From: Geminicoccus roseus DSM 18922
Lineage (GTDB): Bacteria; Pseudomonadota; Alphaproteobacteria; Geminicoccales; Geminicoccaceae
Direction: 5' to 3'
DNA length: 64,000 bases
Assembly (NCBI RefSeq): GCF_000427665.1
Contig: NZ_KE386572.1
Location: 3,000,196-3,064,195 of the forward strand
Part shown: positions 17,576-26,468 of the stretch, in pieces
How positions within the stretch are numbered: the first letter of the stretch is position 1
Layout of the letters: every line of letters begins with the position of its first letter
The notes under the pieces: model-generated
Told to the model about the DNA's origin: nothing
Seen by the model: only the letters and a program-made list of their open reading frames with translations
Databases searched by the model: none
Translations under genes and position numbers: made by a program

Positions 17576-17988
17576 TGGCCCGGCATGTCGTCGCGACCGC
17601 CGCCGAGATCCCGCCCGGCGGTCGCAAGCTGGTCGAGATCAACGGAAGGCCGATCGCGATCTTCCACGTCAAGGACGAGTATTTCGCCCTGTACGACAAG
17701 TGCCCGCACGAGGGCGGCAGCCTGTGCAAGGGCAAGCTCACCAGCCTGGTGGAATCGGACGGCCCCGGCGACTACCGGGTGAGCCGCCAGGGCGAGATCG
17801 TCCGCTGCCCCTGGCATGGCTGGGAGTTCGACCTGCGCACCGGCAAGTCCTACTGCGACCCGGTGAAGATGCGGGTGCGCAACTATGCCGTCTCGGTGGA
17901 GCCTGGCACCCGGGTGGTCGAGGGGCCCTACCTTGCCGAGACCTTCCCGGTCTCGGTCGAAGGCGAGTACGTGGTGGTGGAACTGTAA
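17575..17988 (+). CDS. Rieske [2Fe-2S] ferredoxin-like protein
   Basis: This 137-residue, probably cytoplasmic electron carrier has both Rieske ligand boxes: KCPHEGGS (about residues 42-49) and RCPWHGWEF (about 77-85), giving two Cys and two His. The spacing between boxes is longer than in minimal ferredoxins. It shares one base with the amidohydrolase-2 stop. No oxygenase alpha subunit or reductase is nearby, so its partner is either elsewhere or one of the linked enzymes. It resembles the N-terminal domain of ring-hydroxylating oxygenases but has no catalytic domain. Confidence 0.9.
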   Translation: MARHVVATAAEIPPGGRKLVEINGRPIAIFHVKDEYFALYDKCPHEGGSLCKGKLTSLVESDGPGDYRVSRQGEIVRCPWHGWEFDLRTGKSYCDPVKMRVRNYAVSVEPGTRVVEGPYLAETFPVSVEGEYVVVEL

Positions 17989-18223
17989 GGGCAGGGGCGC
18001 CGCACCGGGCGCCTCCGACGCCGCCCGTTGCCGCATCCTCCGGCCGGTGATCCGTGCGGATCGTGGGTGGGGCAGGCCAGCAGAACGTCATCCTGATGCG
18101 CCCGATGGTTCCTGCGCGACAACGTGGCCGTAGCGCCCCGGCGGCCCAGCCTGCCTACCCAAAACTTAACCGATCGGAAAAGGTTCTCCTGGCAAGCAAG
18201 CGCAGGAGGTGATAGTTAGCAAC

Positions 18224-18565
18224 ATGACTAAGGATGACGCCGACCTCTCCCTGATCCTCCATGCGCTGGCCGATCCGACCCGCCGGTCCATCCTGAACCG
18301 GCTGGCCGAGAAGCCGGCCCGGGTCACGGATCTGTCCGAGCCCACCGGCCTGCGCCTGCCCACGGTGATGCGCCATCTTTCGGTGCTGGAGGACGCGGGG
18401 CTGATCGCTTCCTCCAAGGAGGGGCGGGTGCGCACCTGCGTCATCGTGCCGGAGGCACTGTCGCCGGTTCGGGCATGGCTCGACGAGCATCGGGCCACCT
18501 GGGAGGCCCGGCTCGACCGGCTGGAAGCGTTGGCGACACAGATTGCGAAGGAACGCGCGAGATGA
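18224..18565 (+). CDS. ArsR/SmtB-type winged-helix regulator
   Basis: This 113-residue repressor-like protein opens with ILHALADPTRRSILNRLAEKP, the hallmark of the non-metal ArsR group linked to SRPBCC genes. No metal-binding cysteine pair is visible in the recognition helix. ATG 18224 follows AGGAGGTGAT, an extended match to the 16S anti-Shine-Dalgarno. TTAG-N8-CTAA overlaps the start codon and might be an autoregulatory site. The stop overlaps the SRPBCC gene (ATGA). The preceding 235 bases after the Rieske gene show nothing else I can name. Confidence 0.88.
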   Translation: MTKDDADLSLILHALADPTRRSILNRLAEKPARVTDLSEPTGLRLPTVMRHLSVLEDAGLIASSKEGRVRTCVIVPEALSPVRAWLDEHRATWEARLDRLEALATQIAKERAR

Positions 18566-19500
18566 GACCGAACCAGAATTCGGATGCCATGCCCGCGGCG
18601 GCAGGTCATCCGCCGGGCCGCTTCGCGACGCTGACCTTCGAGCGAAGCGTGGCCGCGCCCGTGTCGGTGCTGTGGCAGGCCTGGACGGCTCCGGCAGCCC
18701 GGGCGGTCTGGTCGGCTCCTTCGTCCGCGGTCACCGTGGAGATCCTGGAGGCCGACACCCGGGTGGGCGGGCGCGAAGTCTCGCTCTGCAAGGTCGAGGG
18801 CCAGCCGGACATCCGTTGCGAGTGCGGCTGGCTCGCGCTGGAGCCGGGGCTGCGCAGCGTCAACTACGAGGTCGTCTCGTCCGGGAGCACGACGCAATCG
18901 GCGGCGCTGGTGACGGCGGACTTCTCCGGTAATGACGAGCGCAGCTGGATAGCCGTGATGGTGCAGCTTTCGTCGCTGGCGCAGGACATGGAGGCGGGCT
19001 ACCGGGAAGGCTTCGGTGGCGGCCTGGACCATCTCGCGGGCGTGGCCGCACGGACCATGGTGCTTCAGCGGGTGATCCGAGCGCCGCGATCCGTCGTGTG
19101 GGGCGCGTGGATGAACCCGGAGACGCTGCCGCAATGGTGGGGGCCCGACGGCTTTTCCTGCCGCACCCACCGGATCGACCTGTGCACCGGCGGGGAGTGG
19201 GTGTTCGACATGATCGGGCCGGACGGCACGGAGTTCCCGAACCACCATGTCTACACAGAGGTCCGGCCCGAAGAGAGGATCGGCTATGCGCTGCTGTGGG
19301 GCGAGAACGGGCCGAAACATGCCGACGCCTGGGCCTCGTTCGAGGACCAGGACGGGGCGACCATGGTGACGCTGGGCATGGTGTTCAGCACGGAGGCCGA
19401 GTTCCGGGAGGCGAAGGGATCCGGCGCGGTCGAACTTGGCCAGCAGACGCTGGGCAAGCTGGAGCGTTTCGTCGGATCCCGGCGGGACGCCGCCGCCTAG
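18562..19500 (+). CDS. Tandem AHSA1-type SRPBCC-domain protein
   Basis: This 312-residue cytoplasmic protein carries two START/SRPBCC lipid-binding-fold domains in a row. Domain 1 begins near FERSVAAPVSVLWQAWTAP (about 20-150). Domain 2 begins near LQRVIRAPRSVVWGAWMNPE (about 170-310) and has the typical WWGPDGF motif. Most relatives are single-domain proteins of about 150 residues beside an ArsR gene; here two are fused. Function in this group is poorly known; they may bind hydrophobic ligands sensed or controlled with the ArsR protein. Confidence 0.85.
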   Translation: MRPNQNSDAMPAAAGHPPGRFATLTFERSVAAPVSVLWQAWTAPAARAVWSAPSSAVTVEILEADTRVGGREVSLCKVEGQPDIRCECGWLALEPGLRSVNYEVVSSGSTTQSAALVTADFSGNDERSWIAVMVQLSSLAQDMEAGYREGFGGGLDHLAGVAARTMVLQRVIRAPRSVVWGAWMNPETLPQWWGPDGFSCRTHRIDLCTGGEWVFDMIGPDGTEFPNHHVYTEVRPEERIGYALLWGENGPKHADAWASFEDQDGATMVTLGMVFSTEAEFREAKGSGAVELGQQTLGKLERFVGSRRDAAA

Positions 19501-19529
19501 CAGCCGGGTTCCAGGATGGCCGGGGCGTC

Positions 19530-19572
19530 CGCCTGGTCGGCTGCCTGGCCGTTCGCGCCGGGCGACCAGGCG
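19530..19572. terminator. Stem-loop between convergent genes
   Basis: CGCCTGGTCG and CGACCAGGCG are perfect 10-bp arms with a 23-base loop. They lie between the ends of the SRPBCC gene and gnd, which converge. It may end both transcripts, though the loop is long and there is no T-tract. Confidence 0.35.
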
Positions 19573-19600
19573 AACCGCCCAGGAGCGATGAGCTGGACGC

Positions 19601-20581
19601 TCACTCCTCCTTCTTCTCCACATGGCCGCCAAAGCCATAGCGCATCGCCGAGAGCATCTTTTCGCCGAACGTGTTGTCCTGGCGCGAGCGGAAGCGGGCG
19701 AACAGGGCGGCTGAGAGGACGTTGACCGAGACGGCTTCTTCGATCGCCGCGTTGATCGTCCAGCGGCCTTCGCCGGAATCGTCGACCTTGCCGTCGAAGC
19801 CGGACAGGTCCGGCTCTCTGGCCAGGGCACTGGCGGTGAGGTCGAGCAGCCACGAGGAAATCACGCTGCCGCGCCGCCAGACCTCGGCGATGTCGGCCAT
19901 GTTCAGGTCGAACCGCTCGTTCTCCGGCAGGTCCGCGCTGTTCTTGTGGCGCAGGATGTCGAAGCCTTCGGCATAGGCCTGCATCAGGCCGTACTCGATC
20001 CCGTTATGGACCATCTTCACGAAATGGCCGGACCCGCACGGGCCGGTGTGGAGGTAGCCGAGCTCTGCCCTTGGATCCAGGCCGTCGCGGCCCTCGGTGG
20101 CCGGGATGCTGCCCTTGCCGGGGGCCAGCGCCTGGAAGATCGGGTCCAGGTAGTCGACCGCTTCCTTCTCGCCGCCGATCATCATGCAGTAGCCGCGCTC
20201 CAGGCCCCACACGCCGCCGGACGTGCCGACATCGACATAGCGGATGCCCTTCTCGGCCAAAGCGGCGGCGCGGCGGATGTCGTCCTTGTAGAAGGTGTTG
20301 CCGCCGTCGATGACGATGTCGCCGGCTTCCAGCAGGCCGCCAAGCTCGGTGATCTGCTTCTCGGTGATCTCGCCGGCCGGCAGCATCGACCAGACGATCC
20401 GGGGCTTGTCCAGTTTCCGCACCATCTCCGCGACCGAGCCGCTGCCGGTGGCGCCTTCCTCCGTCAGCGCCGTCACGGCGGCCGGCGCCAGGTCATACAC
20501 CACCGCTTGGTGGCCATGGCCAAGCAGGCGCCGCACGATGTTGCCGCCCATCCGGCCGAGGCCGATCATCCCGAGTTGCAC
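19601..20581 (-). CDS. gnd: 6-phosphogluconate dehydrogenase, decarboxylating (short type)
   Basis: This enzyme converts 6-phosphogluconate to ribulose 5-phosphate and CO2 in the cytoplasm. At 326 residues it is the short form, usually NAD-preferring, rather than the 470-residue NADP enzyme. It has the N-terminal Rossmann motif [20 protein letters not shown] and the catalytic-region sequence [20 protein letters not shown] at 20581 was chosen: AGGGA lies 8 bases ahead and the protein then begins MQLGMIGLG as in relatives. An upstream GTG at 20599 would add six residues. It lies downstream of tkt beyond a strong terminator. Confidence 0.92.
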   Translation of the reverse strand: MQLGMIGLGRMGGNIVRRLLGHGHQAVVYDLAPAAVTALTEEGATGSGSVAEMVRKLDKPRIVWSMLPAGEITEKQITELGGLLEAGDIVIDGGNTFYKDDIRRAAALAEKGIRYVDVGTSGGVWGLERGYCMMIGGEKEAVDYLDPIFQALAPGKGSIPATEGRDGLDPRAELGYLHTGPCGSGHFVKMVHNGIEYGLMQAYAEGFDILRHKNSADLPENERFDLNMADIAEVWRRGSVISSWLLDLTASALAREPDLSGFDGKVDDSGEGRWTINAAIEEAVSVNVLSAALFARFRSRQDNTFGEKMLSAMRYGFGGHVEKKEE

Positions 20582-20614
20582 GTTTCTTGTCCCTGGCACG
20601 TCGTTTTTATGGAA

Positions 20615-20641
20615 AGGCCCTGGCGGGATCCGCCAGGGCCT
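20615..20641 (-). terminator. Intrinsic terminator after transketolase
   Basis: A perfect 12-bp stem (AGGCCCTGGCGG with its complement) has a three-base loop. On the minus strand it is followed by TTTCCATAAAAA, on the plus strand by TGTTTTCT. It lies just past the tkt stop and before gnd, so gnd probably has its own promoter or relies on read-through. Confidence 0.7.
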
Positions 20642-20656
20642 GTTTTCTGCGCGACC

Positions 20657-22732
20657 TCAACGGTCCTTGCGGGTCCGGGCGATCTGGTCCTTCGCGGCCT
20701 GGGCCACCGCTTCGGCGGTGAAGCCGAAATGGCTGAGCAGGGCCTTGAGCGGGGCAGAGGCGCCGAACGATTCCATGCCGATCTTGGCGCCGCGCCGGCC
20801 GGCATAGCGGTCCCAGCCGATCACGGAGGCCTGCTCCACGCTGACCCGCGCCTCGATGGCGGTGGGCAGCACCTCTTCCTGGTAGGCGGCGTCCTGGGCC
20901 TCGAACAGTTCCCAGCTGGGCATCGAGACCACCCGGCTGCGGATGCCCTCCTTGATCAGCGCCTCGTGGGCGGCGACACAGATCTGCACCTCGCTGCCGG
21001 TGCCAATCAGGATCACGTCGGGCTTGCCGCCCTCGGCATCGGCCAGCACGTAGGCGCCCTTGGCCACGCCGGCGGCCGGGCGGTAGCGCTCGCGGTCGAA
21101 GGTCGGCAGGGGCTGGCGGGACAGGACCAGGCAGGCCGGCTGGTGGGTGAGGCCGGCCACGACCCGCCAGGATTCGGCGACCTCGTTGGCGTCCGCCGGG
21201 CGCAGGGTGATCAGGCCCGGGATCGAGCGCAGGCTGAGCAGCTGCTCGACCGGCTGATGGGTGGGGCCGTCCTCGCCTACGCCGATCGAATCATGGGTGA
21301 ACACCCAGATCGCCGGCAGCTCCATCAGCGCAGAGAGCCGGATCGCCGGCTTCATGTAGTCGCTGAAGATCAGGAAGGTGGCGCCGTAGGCGCGCAGCTT
21401 GGAAAGTGCCAGGCCGTTGCAGGCCGCACCCATGGCATGCTCGCGGATGCCGAAATGCATGTTGCGGCCGCCGGGATTGTCGGGTTCCAGCGCGCCGGCA
21501 CCCTCGAACTTGAGCAGGGTCTTGGTCGACGGCGCCAGGTCGGCGGCACCGCCCAAGAGCCAGGGCAGGTGCTGGGCGATGGCGTTCTGCACCTGGCCGG
21601 ACGCGTCACGCCCGGCCATGCCCTTGGCATCGGCGGGGAAGCTCGGAATGTCCTTGTCCCAACCCTCGGGGAGCTCGCGGCGCTGCATCTGGGTGATCTG
21701 GCGGGCCTCGTCGGGGTACTGCTCCGCGTAGCGATCGAACAGTTCCTTCCAGGCGGCGTTCTCCTTGCCGCTCCGCGCGCCGATGCCGTCGGCGAAATGC
21801 TCGTAGACCCCGTCGGGAACCAGGAACTGGGCGTCTTCCGGCCAGCCATAGGCCTTCTTGGCGCCCTTGATCTCCTCGGCACCCAGGGGCTCGCCATGGG
21901 CCGAGGCGGTGCCGGCCTTCTTGGGCGCGCCATAGCCGATCACGCTGCGCACCACGATCATGGTCGGCTTGTCGGTGCGGGCGCGGAAGCCGGCCAGCGC
22001 CTTGTCCAGGGCCGCCCGGTCGTTGGCGTCGTCGACATGCTCGACATGCCACCCATAGGCGGCGAAGCGGGCGCCGACATCCTCGGAGAAGGCGAGGTCG
22101 GTGCCGCCCTCGATGGTGATCTGGTTGCTGTCGTAGATCCAGCAGAGGTTGGCGAGCCGGAGATGGCCGGCCAGCGAGGCGGCCTCGGCGGAGATCCCCT
22201 CCATCAGGTCGCCGTCGCCGGCCAGGGCATAGACCTTGTAGTCGAACAGCTCGAAGCCCGGCCGGTTGTAGTGGGTGGCCAGCCAGCGCTCCGCCACCGC
22301 CATGCCGACGCTGGTGGCGACGCCCTGGCCAAGCGGCCCGGTGGTGGTCTCGACGCCGGAGGTCAGGTGATATTCCGGATGGCCCGGGCACTTGCTGTCG
22401 AGCTGGCGGAAGTTGCGGATGTCGTCGAGCGACACCGACACGTTGCCGGTCTTGTTGTAGTCGCTGTCGACCGCCTGGGTCCGGGTCAGGTGCAGGAGGC
22501 TGTAGAGCAGCATCGAGGCGTGGCCGACCGAGAGCACGAACCGGTCGCGGTTCGGCCAGATCGGGTCATGCGGGTCGAAGCGCAGATGGTTCTGCCAGAG
22601 CTGGTAGCCGACCGGCGCCAGCGCCATCGGCGTGCCGGGATGCCCGGAATTGGCCTGCTGCACCGCATCCATCGCCAGGGTACGGATGGTGTCGATGCAA
22701 AGCTGGTCCATGTCGCCGCGGTTCAAGCTCAT
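20657..22732 (-). CDS. tkt: Transketolase
   Basis: This 691-residue thiamine-diphosphate enzyme moves two-carbon units between sugar phosphates. It has the N-terminal [15 protein letters not shown], the thiamine-diphosphate motif GDGDLMEG and the catalytic region [13 protein letters not shown]. Length is standard. ATG at 22732 is preceded by GGGACAGAAG; ATG 22744 is a weaker alternative. It is divergent from rpiA and near gnd and gntK, forming a pentose phosphate group. Confidence 0.95.
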   Translation of the reverse strand: MSLNRGDMDQLCIDTIRTLAMDAVQQANSGHPGTPMALAPVGYQLWQNHLRFDPHDPIWPNRDRFVLSVGHASMLLYSLLHLTRTQAVDSDYNKTGNVSVSLDDIRNFRQLDSKCPGHPEYHLTSGVETTTGPLGQGVATSVGMAVAERWLATHYNRPGFELFDYKVYALAGDGDLMEGISAEAASLAGHLRLANLCWIYDSNQITIEGGTDLAFSEDVGARFAAYGWHVEHVDDANDRAALDKALAGFRARTDKPTMIVVRSVIGYGAPKKAGTASAHGEPLGAEEIKGAKKAYGWPEDAQFLVPDGVYEHFADGIGARSGKENAAWKELFDRYAEQYPDEARQITQMQRRELPEGWDKDIPSFPADAKGMAGRDASGQVQNAIAQHLPWLLGGAADLAPSTKTLLKFEGAGALEPDNPGGRNMHFGIREHAMGAACNGLALSKLRAYGATFLIFSDYMKPAIRLSALMELPAIWVFTHDSIGVGEDGPTHQPVEQLLSLRSIPGLITLRPADANEVAESWRVVAGLTHQPACLVLSRQPLPTFDRERYRPAAGVAKGAYVLADAEGGKPDVILIGTGSEVQICVAAHEALIKEGIRSRVVSMPSWELFEAQDAAYQEEVLPTAIEARVSVEQASVIGWDRYAGRRGAKIGMESFGASAPLKALLSHFGFTAEAVAQAAKDQIARTRKDR

Positions 22733-22816
22733 CTTCTGTCCCATCTCGTAGGTCGGACCCCGGGGGGTGGCGCGGCCAGCACCCGGGACATCGGCCGCCA
22801 GACGCCTGCCATCTCT

Positions 22817-22846
22817 TCCATACCCCCCGATCTGCCATACCATCAA
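22817..22846 (-). promoter_or_regulatory. Possible sigma-70 promoter of transketolase
   Basis: On the minus strand TTGATG and TATGGA are separated by 18 bases, about 75 bases upstream of the tkt ATG. The match to consensus is moderate. Confidence 0.3.
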
Positions 22847-22893
22847 CGCAAGGCGGCCCGGCGGGTTGCCTGCGAACCGGGGGTGACGGGGCG

Positions 22894-23583
22894 ATGGTGG
22901 CAGGGACCCAGCAGGACGGATTGAAGAAAGCCGCGGCGGAAGCGGCAGTGGAGCTGGTGCAGGACGGCATGCTGGTGGGCTTGGGCACCGGCTCGACCGC
23001 CTGGTTCGCGATCGAGGCGCTGATCCGCCGGGTGCGGGAGGGGCTGCGGATCCTGGCGATCCCGACCTCGGAGCGCAGCGCCGCCCAGGCGCGGGCCGGC
23101 GGCATCCCGCTCACCGACTTCTCCCGGCACGACCGGCTCGACCTCACCATCGACGGCGCCGATCAGGTCGCCAAGGGCAGCCTCGACCTGATCAAGGGGA
23201 TGGGCGGGGCGCTGCTGCGCGAGAAGATCGTGGCCGCGGCCAGCGACCGGCTGGTGATCGTGGTGGACGAGAGCAAGCTTGCCGACCGCCTGGACCTGCC
23301 GGTGCCGGTGGAGGTCGTGGAATTCGGCTGGCAGGCCACGGCGCGGCGGATCGCCGGGCTTGGCGGGGTGCCGGTCCTGCGGCAGATGGAAGGGACGCCC
23401 TACCGCACCGACGGCGGCAATCTCATCCTCGACTGCGGGTTCGGGCCCATCGCCGATCCCGCCTTCCTGGACCGGGAACTGCACGGGATCGTGGGGCTGG
23501 TGGAAACGGGGCTCTTCATCGGAAGGGCGCAAAGCGTGCAGGTCGCGGCGCCGTCGGGCATCCGCGAGCTGCGGCGCAGCTGA
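22894..23583 (+). CDS. rpiA: Ribose-5-phosphate isomerase A
   Basis: This 229-residue cytoplasmic enzyme interconverts ribose 5-phosphate and ribulose 5-phosphate. The family motifs are present: [16 protein letters not shown] near residue 28, TIDGADQV near 86 (active-site Asp), and [13 protein letters not shown] near 103. Start at ATG 22894 is preceded by GGGGTGACGGGG. It is followed after 12 bases by gluconokinase, suggesting co-transcription. Confidence 0.95.
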   Translation: MVAGTQQDGLKKAAAEAAVELVQDGMLVGLGTGSTAWFAIEALIRRVREGLRILAIPTSERSAAQARAGGIPLTDFSRHDRLDLTIDGADQVAKGSLDLIKGMGGALLREKIVAAASDRLVIVVDESKLADRLDLPVPVEVVEFGWQATARRIAGLGGVPVLRQMEGTPYRTDGGNLILDCGFGPIADPAFLDRELHGIVGLVETGLFIGRAQSVQVAAPSGIRELRRS

Positions 23584-23595
23584 TCGGGCAGGTGC

Positions 23596-24114
23596 ATGAA
23601 GAACTTGGTTCTGGTGGTGATGGGCGTGACCAGCTCGGGCAAGACCACCGTGGCGAAGACGATCGCGGAGCGGCGGGGCTGGTTGTTCCAGGAGGGCGAT
23701 GCCCTGCATCCTGAGGCCAACGTGGCGAAGATGGCGGCGGGCACGCCGCTCAACGACGAGGACCGCTGGCCCTGGCTCGACCGGGTGGCCGCGTGGATCG
23801 ACGAGCGCCGGCAGGCCGGCCAGTCCGGGGTGATCACCTGCTCGATGCTCAAGCGCGCCTACCGGGACAAGGTCATCGGCGGCAAGGATGACGTCCGGGT
23901 GGTCTTCCTCAAGGGCAGCAAAGAGGTGATTGCCGAGCGGATGGCCAAGCGGAAGGGCCACTACATGCCCACCAGCCTCCTGGACAGCCAGATCGAGACC
24001 CTGGAGCCGCCCACGGCGGACGAGCGCCCGCTGGTGGTCGATATCGAAGGCAGCATCGACGACATGGTCGTCCAGGCGGAGCGGCTGGTGGAGGAGGCGC
24101 TCCGCCAGGCCTGA
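23596..24114 (+). CDS. gntK: Gluconokinase (GntK family)
   Basis: This 172-residue P-loop kinase phosphorylates gluconate to 6-phosphogluconate. Walker A is GVTSSGKTT (10-18), and EGDALHPEANVAKM and CSMLKRAYRD are typical of GntK. Its product is the substrate of gnd nearby, so the cluster can pass gluconate into the pentose phosphate pathway without glucose-6-phosphate dehydrogenase. No gluconate transporter or GntR regulator is visible close by. Confidence 0.93.
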   Translation: MKNLVLVVMGVTSSGKTTVAKTIAERRGWLFQEGDALHPEANVAKMAAGTPLNDEDRWPWLDRVAAWIDERRQAGQSGVITCSMLKRAYRDKVIGGKDDVRVVFLKGSKEVIAERMAKRKGHYMPTSLLDSQIETLEPPTADERPLVVDIEGSIDDMVVQAERLVEEALRQA

Positions 24115-24549
24115 GACTGTCCGCCGGCCCCGGCCAGCGCGCCGGACTGCCCGCGTGCTACCGGCAGTTGTACGTCCGGCGCGCGCGGGCCGAGGCGGCG
24201 GAAATGACTTCTCCCCCAACCTCCCGGCGGGATCGAGCCGCGGGGCAACGGGCTGCCCATGAAGACCGCATTGCATGGCAAAGTCGTCGATCTGCCGCCA
24301 GACTGTCACATTCTAGTGCAGCAATACTTGCTAGCGGCCTTACATGCCGAGGCGGTCGCCGTTCTAATGGATGAGTGCGGCTTCCTCCTGGATCGAGTGG
24401 GCGAATGTGGCTGCCCTGCCCGATTTGCCATGGGATGAACTGGGTCAGGCGCAAGAAGCTGGATTGTCCTGGAACCCTGCCTTATCGTGATGGTTGATAT
24501 CGTCAGTAGAACCGGGTTTTGAGGGGGACCGAGCAGGTCCGGGAGCGAG
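24115..24549. other. 435-bp stretch without a confident gene
   Basis: Between gntK and the first NUDIX gene there is no clear gene. Composition shifts: 24290-24510 is noticeably richer in A and T than its surroundings. It contains one short open frame (24259-24438, listed separately) and presumably the NUDIX promoter. I see no tRNA fold or strong terminator in it. Confidence 0.6.
24259..24438 (+). CDS. Possible 59-residue small protein
   Basis: An ATG frame of 59 codons begins MKTALHGKVVDLPPDCH and contains an alternating hydrophobic/acidic stretch ending in a cysteine-rich tail (ECGCPARFAMG). Codon third positions are much less GC-rich than in neighbouring genes and there is no clear ribosome site. 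It may be a recently acquired small gene or a chance frame. No family recognised. Confidence 0.22.
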   Translation: MKTALHGKVVDLPPDCHILVQQYLLAALHAEAVAVLMDECGFLLDRVGECGCPARFAMG

Positions 24550-24966
24550 GTGAAGGAATTGCGGATCCAGTACGGCGCATTGCCGGTCACCGAGCATCTG
24601 GGCGAACCGATGGTCATGCTCGTGACGTCGCGCGGCACCGGCCGCTGGATCATTCCCAAGGGCCGGCCGGAAAAGGGCGTGGCACCGCACAAGCTGGCGC
24701 AGCGCGAGGCATGGGAAGAGGCCGGGCTGATCGGCCGGATCGGGCGCAACCCGATCGGCCGCTTCGTGCATCCCAAGCGGAAGGCCGACGGAACCACGGT
24801 GCGTTGCGAGATCGAGGTGTTCCGGCTCGACGTCGACGAGGAACTGACCGACTGGCCGGAGAAGGGCCAGCGCGAGCGCTGCTGGTGCACGGTCTCCGAG
24901 GCGATCGAGAAGGTCGGCAAGCACAGCCTTGCAAAGCTGCTGCTGCGTTTCGAGAACTGCACCTGA
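24550..24966 (+). CDS. NUDIX hydrolase
   Basis: This 138-residue protein has a NUDIX fold: TSRGTGRWIIPKGRPEKG leads into the box ending QREAWEEAGLIG. The catalytic REAWEEAG helix is intact; the Glu expected at box position 7 is Val, as is common in diphosphoinositol-phosphatase-like relatives. GTG at 24550 after GGGAG is the chosen start. It is a stand-alone gene ahead of an MFS gene and paralogous to the NUDIX protein at 42414. Substrate could be a nucleoside polyphosphate or other diphosphate. Confidence 0.88.
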   Translation: MKELRIQYGALPVTEHLGEPMVMLVTSRGTGRWIIPKGRPEKGVAPHKLAQREAWEEAGLIGRIGRNPIGRFVHPKRKADGTTVRCEIEVFRLDVDEELTDWPEKGQRERCWCTVSEAIEKVGKHSLAKLLLRFENCT

Positions 24967-25022
24967 GGCCCTGCCGACACTAGATATCCGCTGGCGACGG
25001 ATCACGGGCCGATCCTGGCCCG

Positions 25023-26468
25023 ATGCTGTCCGCCGCCGGGAGAACGGTTCTGTCGGAGTTGGCGCGCCAGCGCATGATGATCATCGTCGTGGCGGCGGCG
25101 CTGTTCATGGAGAACCTGGACAGCACCGTGCTGGTCACGGCGCTGCCGACGATCGCCGCGGATCTCGGGACCGACCCGGTCCGCCTGAAGCTGGCGCTCA
25201 CCACCTATCTGGTCAGCCTCGCCGTGTTCGCGCCGGCCAGCGGCTGGATCGCCGACCGGTTCGGCGCGCGCCGGGTGTTCGCGCTGGCGATCGGGCTGTT
25301 CTGCCTGGCCTCGCTGCTGTGCAGCCTGGCCTCCACCCTGCCGCAACTGGTTGCCGGTCGTGCCCTGCAGGGCGCGGGCGGCGCCCTGATGCTGCCGGTG
25401 GGACGGCTGGTGATCCTGCGGCTGGTGCCCAAGCACGAGCTGGTGGGCGCCATGGCCTGGTTCACCATGCCGGCGCTGCTCGGGCCGCTGCTGGGGCCGC
25501 CGGTGGGCGGTTTCATCGTCACCGTCTCGGACTGGCGCTGGATCTTCTGGATCAACCTGCCGGTGGGGGCCGCGGCGCTGGTCGGCGCATGGTTCCTGAT
25601 GCCCAGGATCACCCCCCGGGAGGTGCCGCGCTTCGACCTTTCCGGCTTCCTGCTGCTGGCGCTCTGCCTGGCCTCGCTGGTGGCGGCCGAGGCGTTCCTC
25701 GGCAGTGGAGAGAGCCCTGTGCTGGCCACAGCGGTGCTGGTTATGGTCGCGGCGCTGACCGGCTGGAGCTATGTCCGCCATGCCGGGATCGTGGCCCACC
25801 CCGTGCTGGACCTGCAGCTCCTGCGGATCCCGACCTTCCGGGCCGGGATGCTGGGCGGGCTCCTGTTCCGCGCCGGCGCCGGCGCCACCCCATTCCTCCT
25901 GCCGCTCCTGCTGCAGCTGGGCTTCGGCCTGGATCCCCTGGCGAGCGGCCTGACCACGTTTGCCAGCGCGCTCGGCGCCATCCTGATGAAGCCGCTCACC
26001 CACCCGATTTTGAGCAGGTTCGGCTTCCGGCGGGTGCTGGCGGTGAACGCGGTGCTGAGCGCCCTGTTCATGATGGCGCCGATCCTGTTCGGGGTGTCGA
26101 CGCCCTGGCTGGTCATGTTCGGAATCCTGATGATCGCCGGGCTGACCCGCTCCCTGCAGTTCACCGCGATCAACTCGCTGTCGGTGGGCGACCTGCCGGA
26201 GGAGCGGCACAGCCAGGGCACCAGCTTCACCAGCGTGGCCCAGCAGGTGTCGGCGTCCCTGGGGGTGACCATCGCGGCGCTCTCGCTCGATGCGGCGCGG
26301 CTGGCGCACGGGGGCGGGGAGGCCCTCACCGTCGCCGACTTCCACTGGGGGTTCATCGCCGCTGGGATCGCCGCGCTCCTGGCGGTGCCGGTGTTCCTGG
26401 GCCTGTCCCGGGACGCGGGGGCGGGACTGGTCGGCGGTCCGGCCGGGCCGCGCTCAGGCCCGAAGTAG
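25023..26468 (+). CDS. MFS transporter, DHA2 (EmrB-like) drug/solute exporter
   Basis: This 481-residue inner-membrane protein has about 14 hydrophobic segments. It shows the MFS loop motif GWIADRFGARRVF (loop 2-3) and the antiporter motif GPLLGPPVGGFI (segment 5), which mark DHA2 proton-driven exporters. No membrane-fusion protein (EmrA) is adjacent. It converges with the LysR gene and overlaps it by 15 bases at the 3' ends, so the two may affect each other by antisense transcription. Exported compound unknown. Confidence 0.9.
   Translation: MLSAAGRTVLSELARQRMMIIVVAAALFMENLDSTVLVTALPTIAADLGTDPVRLKLALTTYLVSLAVFAPASGWIADRFGARRVFALAIGLFCLASLLCSLASTLPQLVAGRALQGAGGALMLPVGRLVILRLVPKHELVGAMAWFTMPALLGPLLGPPVGGFIVTVSDWRWIFWINLPVGAAALVGAWFLMPRITPREVPRFDLSGFLLLALCLASLVAAEAFLGSGESPVLATAVLVMVAALTGWSYVRHAGIVAHPVLDLQLLRIPTFRAGMLGGLLFRAGAGATPFLLPLLLQLGFGLDPLASGLTTFASALGAILMKPLTHPILSRFGFRRVLAVNAVLSALFMMAPILFGVSTPWLVMFGILMIAGLTRSLQFTAINSLSVGDLPEERHSQGTSFTSVAQQVSASLGVTIAALSLDAARLAHGGGEALTVADFHWGFIAAGIAALLAVPVFLGLSRDAGAGLVGGPAGPRSGPK

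Noticed and set aside
19946-22924. A nearly 1,000-codon open frame on the plus strand opposite gnd and tkt
   Set aside because: It is antisense to two clear genes, rich in Gly/Arg/Asp/His/Val from GC-rich complementary codons, and matches no family. Long antisense frames are expected at this GC content.
24115-24549. A possible tRNA or regulatory RNA in the gap
   Set aside because: No cloverleaf arms, CCA end or strong hairpin with T-tract could be found by reading either strand.
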